From: Pseudomonadota bacterium
GTDB lineage: Bacteria > Chloroflexota > UBA6077 > JAJPHF01
DNA length: 7,064 nucleotides
Assembly (NCBI GenBank): GCA_021325365.1
Contig: JAJPHF010000059.1
Coordinates: 1-7,064, forward strand
Direction of reading: 5' to 3'
A program made the translations under genes and the position numbers. This document shows, piece by piece, positions 5,737 to 7,064 of this stretch. The notes under the pieces were generated by a model, which was given only the letters and a program-made list of their open reading frames with translations, was not told the origin of the DNA and ran no database searches. Each line of letters begins with the position of its first letter. Position 1 is the first letter of the stretch.

Positions 5737-7064
5737 ATGGCTGCAACCGCGCCACCCCCTGCCGCCGAGCTGTTCCCCGCGGTGCGGCGGACGCCGCTGC
5801 CCGGCGGCTACATGGGCAAGCTCCTGCGCGTGGACCTGACCAGTGGCCGCTGCTGGGACGAGAACCTGCCCGAGGAGCCGCTGCTGCGGAAGCTCTGGGG
5901 CGGGCAAGCGCTGGCGACCTACATCCTGCTGCAGATGCTGCCGCTCGACGCGACGCCGCTCAGCCCCGAGAACCCCGTCATCATGATGACCGGGCCGCTC
6001 GCCGGCACCGGGCTGACGCCGGGCGGCACGAAGCTGACCGCGGTGTTCCTCAGCCCCGCCACCCACCGCACGCTGGGCCGCGCGGCCACGAGCGGCTTCT
6101 GGGCGAGCGCGCTCAAGGAGGCCGGCTACGACGGCATCATCGTCACCGGCGTGGCCGACCGGCCGACCTACATCTATGTGAATGACGGCGCCGTCGAGCT
6201 GCGCGACGCCAGCCACGTCTGGGGCCTCGGCACGCGGGCGACTGAGGACCGGCTGCGGGCCGAGGTGGGCCACCAGGACGCGCGCGTGGCGGCCATCGGG
6301 CCGGCGGGCGAGCACCTGGTCCATGCGGCGATGCTGGTGAACGACTACAACCACGCCGCGGCGCACGGCGTCGGCACGATCCTCGGCTACAAGAAGGTCA
6401 AGGCCATCGTGGCCCGTGGCACGCGGCGCCCGCCGATCCGCGACAAGGCGCGGCTGCTCGACGCGGGCGCCCGCTGGCGCAAGGCGCTGAAGCCGCTGAC
6501 GTTCAAGATCGAGGCGCGGCACACCGTCGGCCACGCGCGGGCCTGGGGCGCGATCACCAAGCGCAACTGGCGCGAGACGATCATCACGCCCGACGACGCC
6601 AAGGGCTTCGACCAGAACCTGATCACGCCCCGCCCCTGCTTCCAGTGCCCGCGGCTGTGCCCCTGGGACGCGGTGCTCGGGGAGGGGCCACACAAGGGCA
6701 CGGTAGTCCACTTCGACGCCGGCAGCGAGTGGATCGACACGTTCATCAACCTAGGCTTGCAGGGCAACGACGTGCTCTACATGGCCGAGCGGATCAACGA
6801 CCTGGGCATCGAGTGCAGCCACTACGCCGACGGCGCCGGGCTGGCGTTCGAGGCGTGGGAGAAGGGGCTGCTGGGGCCGGACCGCACCGACGGGCTGGAG
6901 CTGACCTGGGGCAACCTGGCGGCCATCGAGACGCTGCTGGAGCGGTGCGCGCGGCGCGAGGGCTGGCTGGGCAACCTGCTGGCCGACGGGCCGAAGGAGC
7001 TGGCCGCGGCGCTGGGCGGCGACGCGCCGCGGTGGGTCGTCCACACGAAGGGGGGCACGCCGGC
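5737..7064 (+). CDS. Aldehyde:ferredoxin oxidoreductase-family tungsten/molybdenum enzyme, 3' end cut
   Basis: The window holds 442 codons of a family usually about 600 or more residues long; the rest lies beyond the right edge. Enzymes of this family carry a bis-pterin tungsten or molybdenum centre and a [4Fe-4S] cluster, and typically oxidise aldehydes to acids with ferredoxin as acceptor; relatives include benzoyl-CoA reductase BamB. Visible in order are GGYMGKLLRVDLT (from G23), LSPENPVIMMTGPLAGT, ALKEAGYDGIIVTG, YIYVNDGAVELRDASHVWG, AAIGPAGEHLVHAAMLVND, and the cluster motif CFQCPRLC (C301, C304, C308). The fourth cluster cysteine of the family is expected further on. Several cofactor-contact segments differ from the archaeal aldehyde enzyme as I remember it; for example AGRGGVG there reads AAHGVG here. 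No signal peptide, so cytoplasmic. It lies 53 bases behind an uptake lipoprotein gene. The family is firm; substrate and metal are not determinable. Confidence 0.88.
   Translation, partial: MAATAPPPAAELFPAVRRTPLPGGYMGKLLRVDLTSGRCWDENLPEEPLLRKLWGGQALATYILLQMLPLDATPLSPENPVIMMTGPLAGTGLTPGGTKLTAVFLSPATHRTLGRAATSGFWASALKEAGYDGIIVTGVADRPTYIYVNDGAVELRDASHVWGLGTRATEDRLRAEVGHQDARVAAIGPAGEHLVHAAMLVNDYNHAAAHGVGTILGYKKVKAIVARGTRRPPIRDKARLLDAGARWRKALKPLTFKIEARHTVGHARAWGAITKRNWRETIITPDDAKGFDQNLITPRPCFQCPRLCPWDAVLGEGPHKGTVVHFDAGSEWIDTFINLGLQGNDVLYMAERINDLGIECSHYADGAGLAFEAWEKGLLGPDRTDGLELTWGNLAAIETLLERCARREGWLGNLLADGPKELAAALGGDAPRWVVHTKGGTP

Noticed and set aside
4538..5755. Long minus-strand open frame opposite the binding-protein gene
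   Set aside because: Arg/Gly/Ala-rich shadow of a strongly codon-biased gene with no ribosome binding site or recognisable domain.
5638..6711. Long minus-strand open frame opposite the oxidoreductase gene
   Set aside because: Shadow frame; the plus strand carries unmistakable oxidoreductase-family motifs including the cluster cysteines.

Overview
The window is 7,064 bases of GC-rich bacterial DNA. The native-looking genes put G or C at about 90% of third codon positions (hand counts of 40 codons: 38/40 in the glycosyltransferase at 853-1536, 35/40 in the oxidoreductase at 5737). That bias, canonical TTGACA-type promoters, a lipoprotein-anchored solute-binding protein and an aldehyde:ferredoxin-oxidoreductase family enzyme would suit a high-GC, lipoprotein-rich bacterium such as a Chloroflexota relative. 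No sequence here fixes the taxonomy, so this is a weak inference.

Layout. At the left edge the first 40 codons of a family 2 glycosyltransferase run leftward out of the window (120 down to 1). A 732-base intergenic stretch follows (121-852). It contains an AT-richer patch (508-574) with an inverted repeat and a Pho-box-like direct repeat. Next comes a compact polyprenyl-phosphate-mannosyltransferase-like GT2 on the plus strand (853-1536). Bases 1537-2073 hold no intact gene, but they include a strongly codon-biased reading frame without a start (1875-2033) that looks like the tail of a lost gene, and a promoter-like TTGACA box. A family 4 glycosyltransferase (2074-3210) and an FkbM-like, SAM-methyltransferase-fold protein of unknown function (3445-4437) follow. 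Both have relaxed codon usage (29/40 and 19/40 GC3), as expected of a recently acquired surface-polysaccharide segment.

The right third is a separate unit that starts from a near-consensus promoter (4505-4533). It encodes an NMT1/SsuA-like ABC-transporter substrate-binding lipoprotein (4598-5683), then after 53 bases a tungsten/molybdenum aldehyde:ferredoxin oxidoreductase-family protein (5737, cut by the right edge after 442 codons).

How they work together. The left four genes fit a polysaccharide or glycolipid assembly locus: two GT2 enzymes, one GT4 enzyme and a modifying methyltransferase-like protein. The right two genes look like an uptake-plus-oxidation cassette, in which a lipoprotein captures a small molecule outside the membrane and a pterin-metal oxidoreductase acts on it, or on a product of it, inside. 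The oxidoreductase departs from the textbook aldehyde oxidoreductase at several cofactor-site segments. Its true substrate, and the ligand of its binding-protein partner, are the most open questions in the window.
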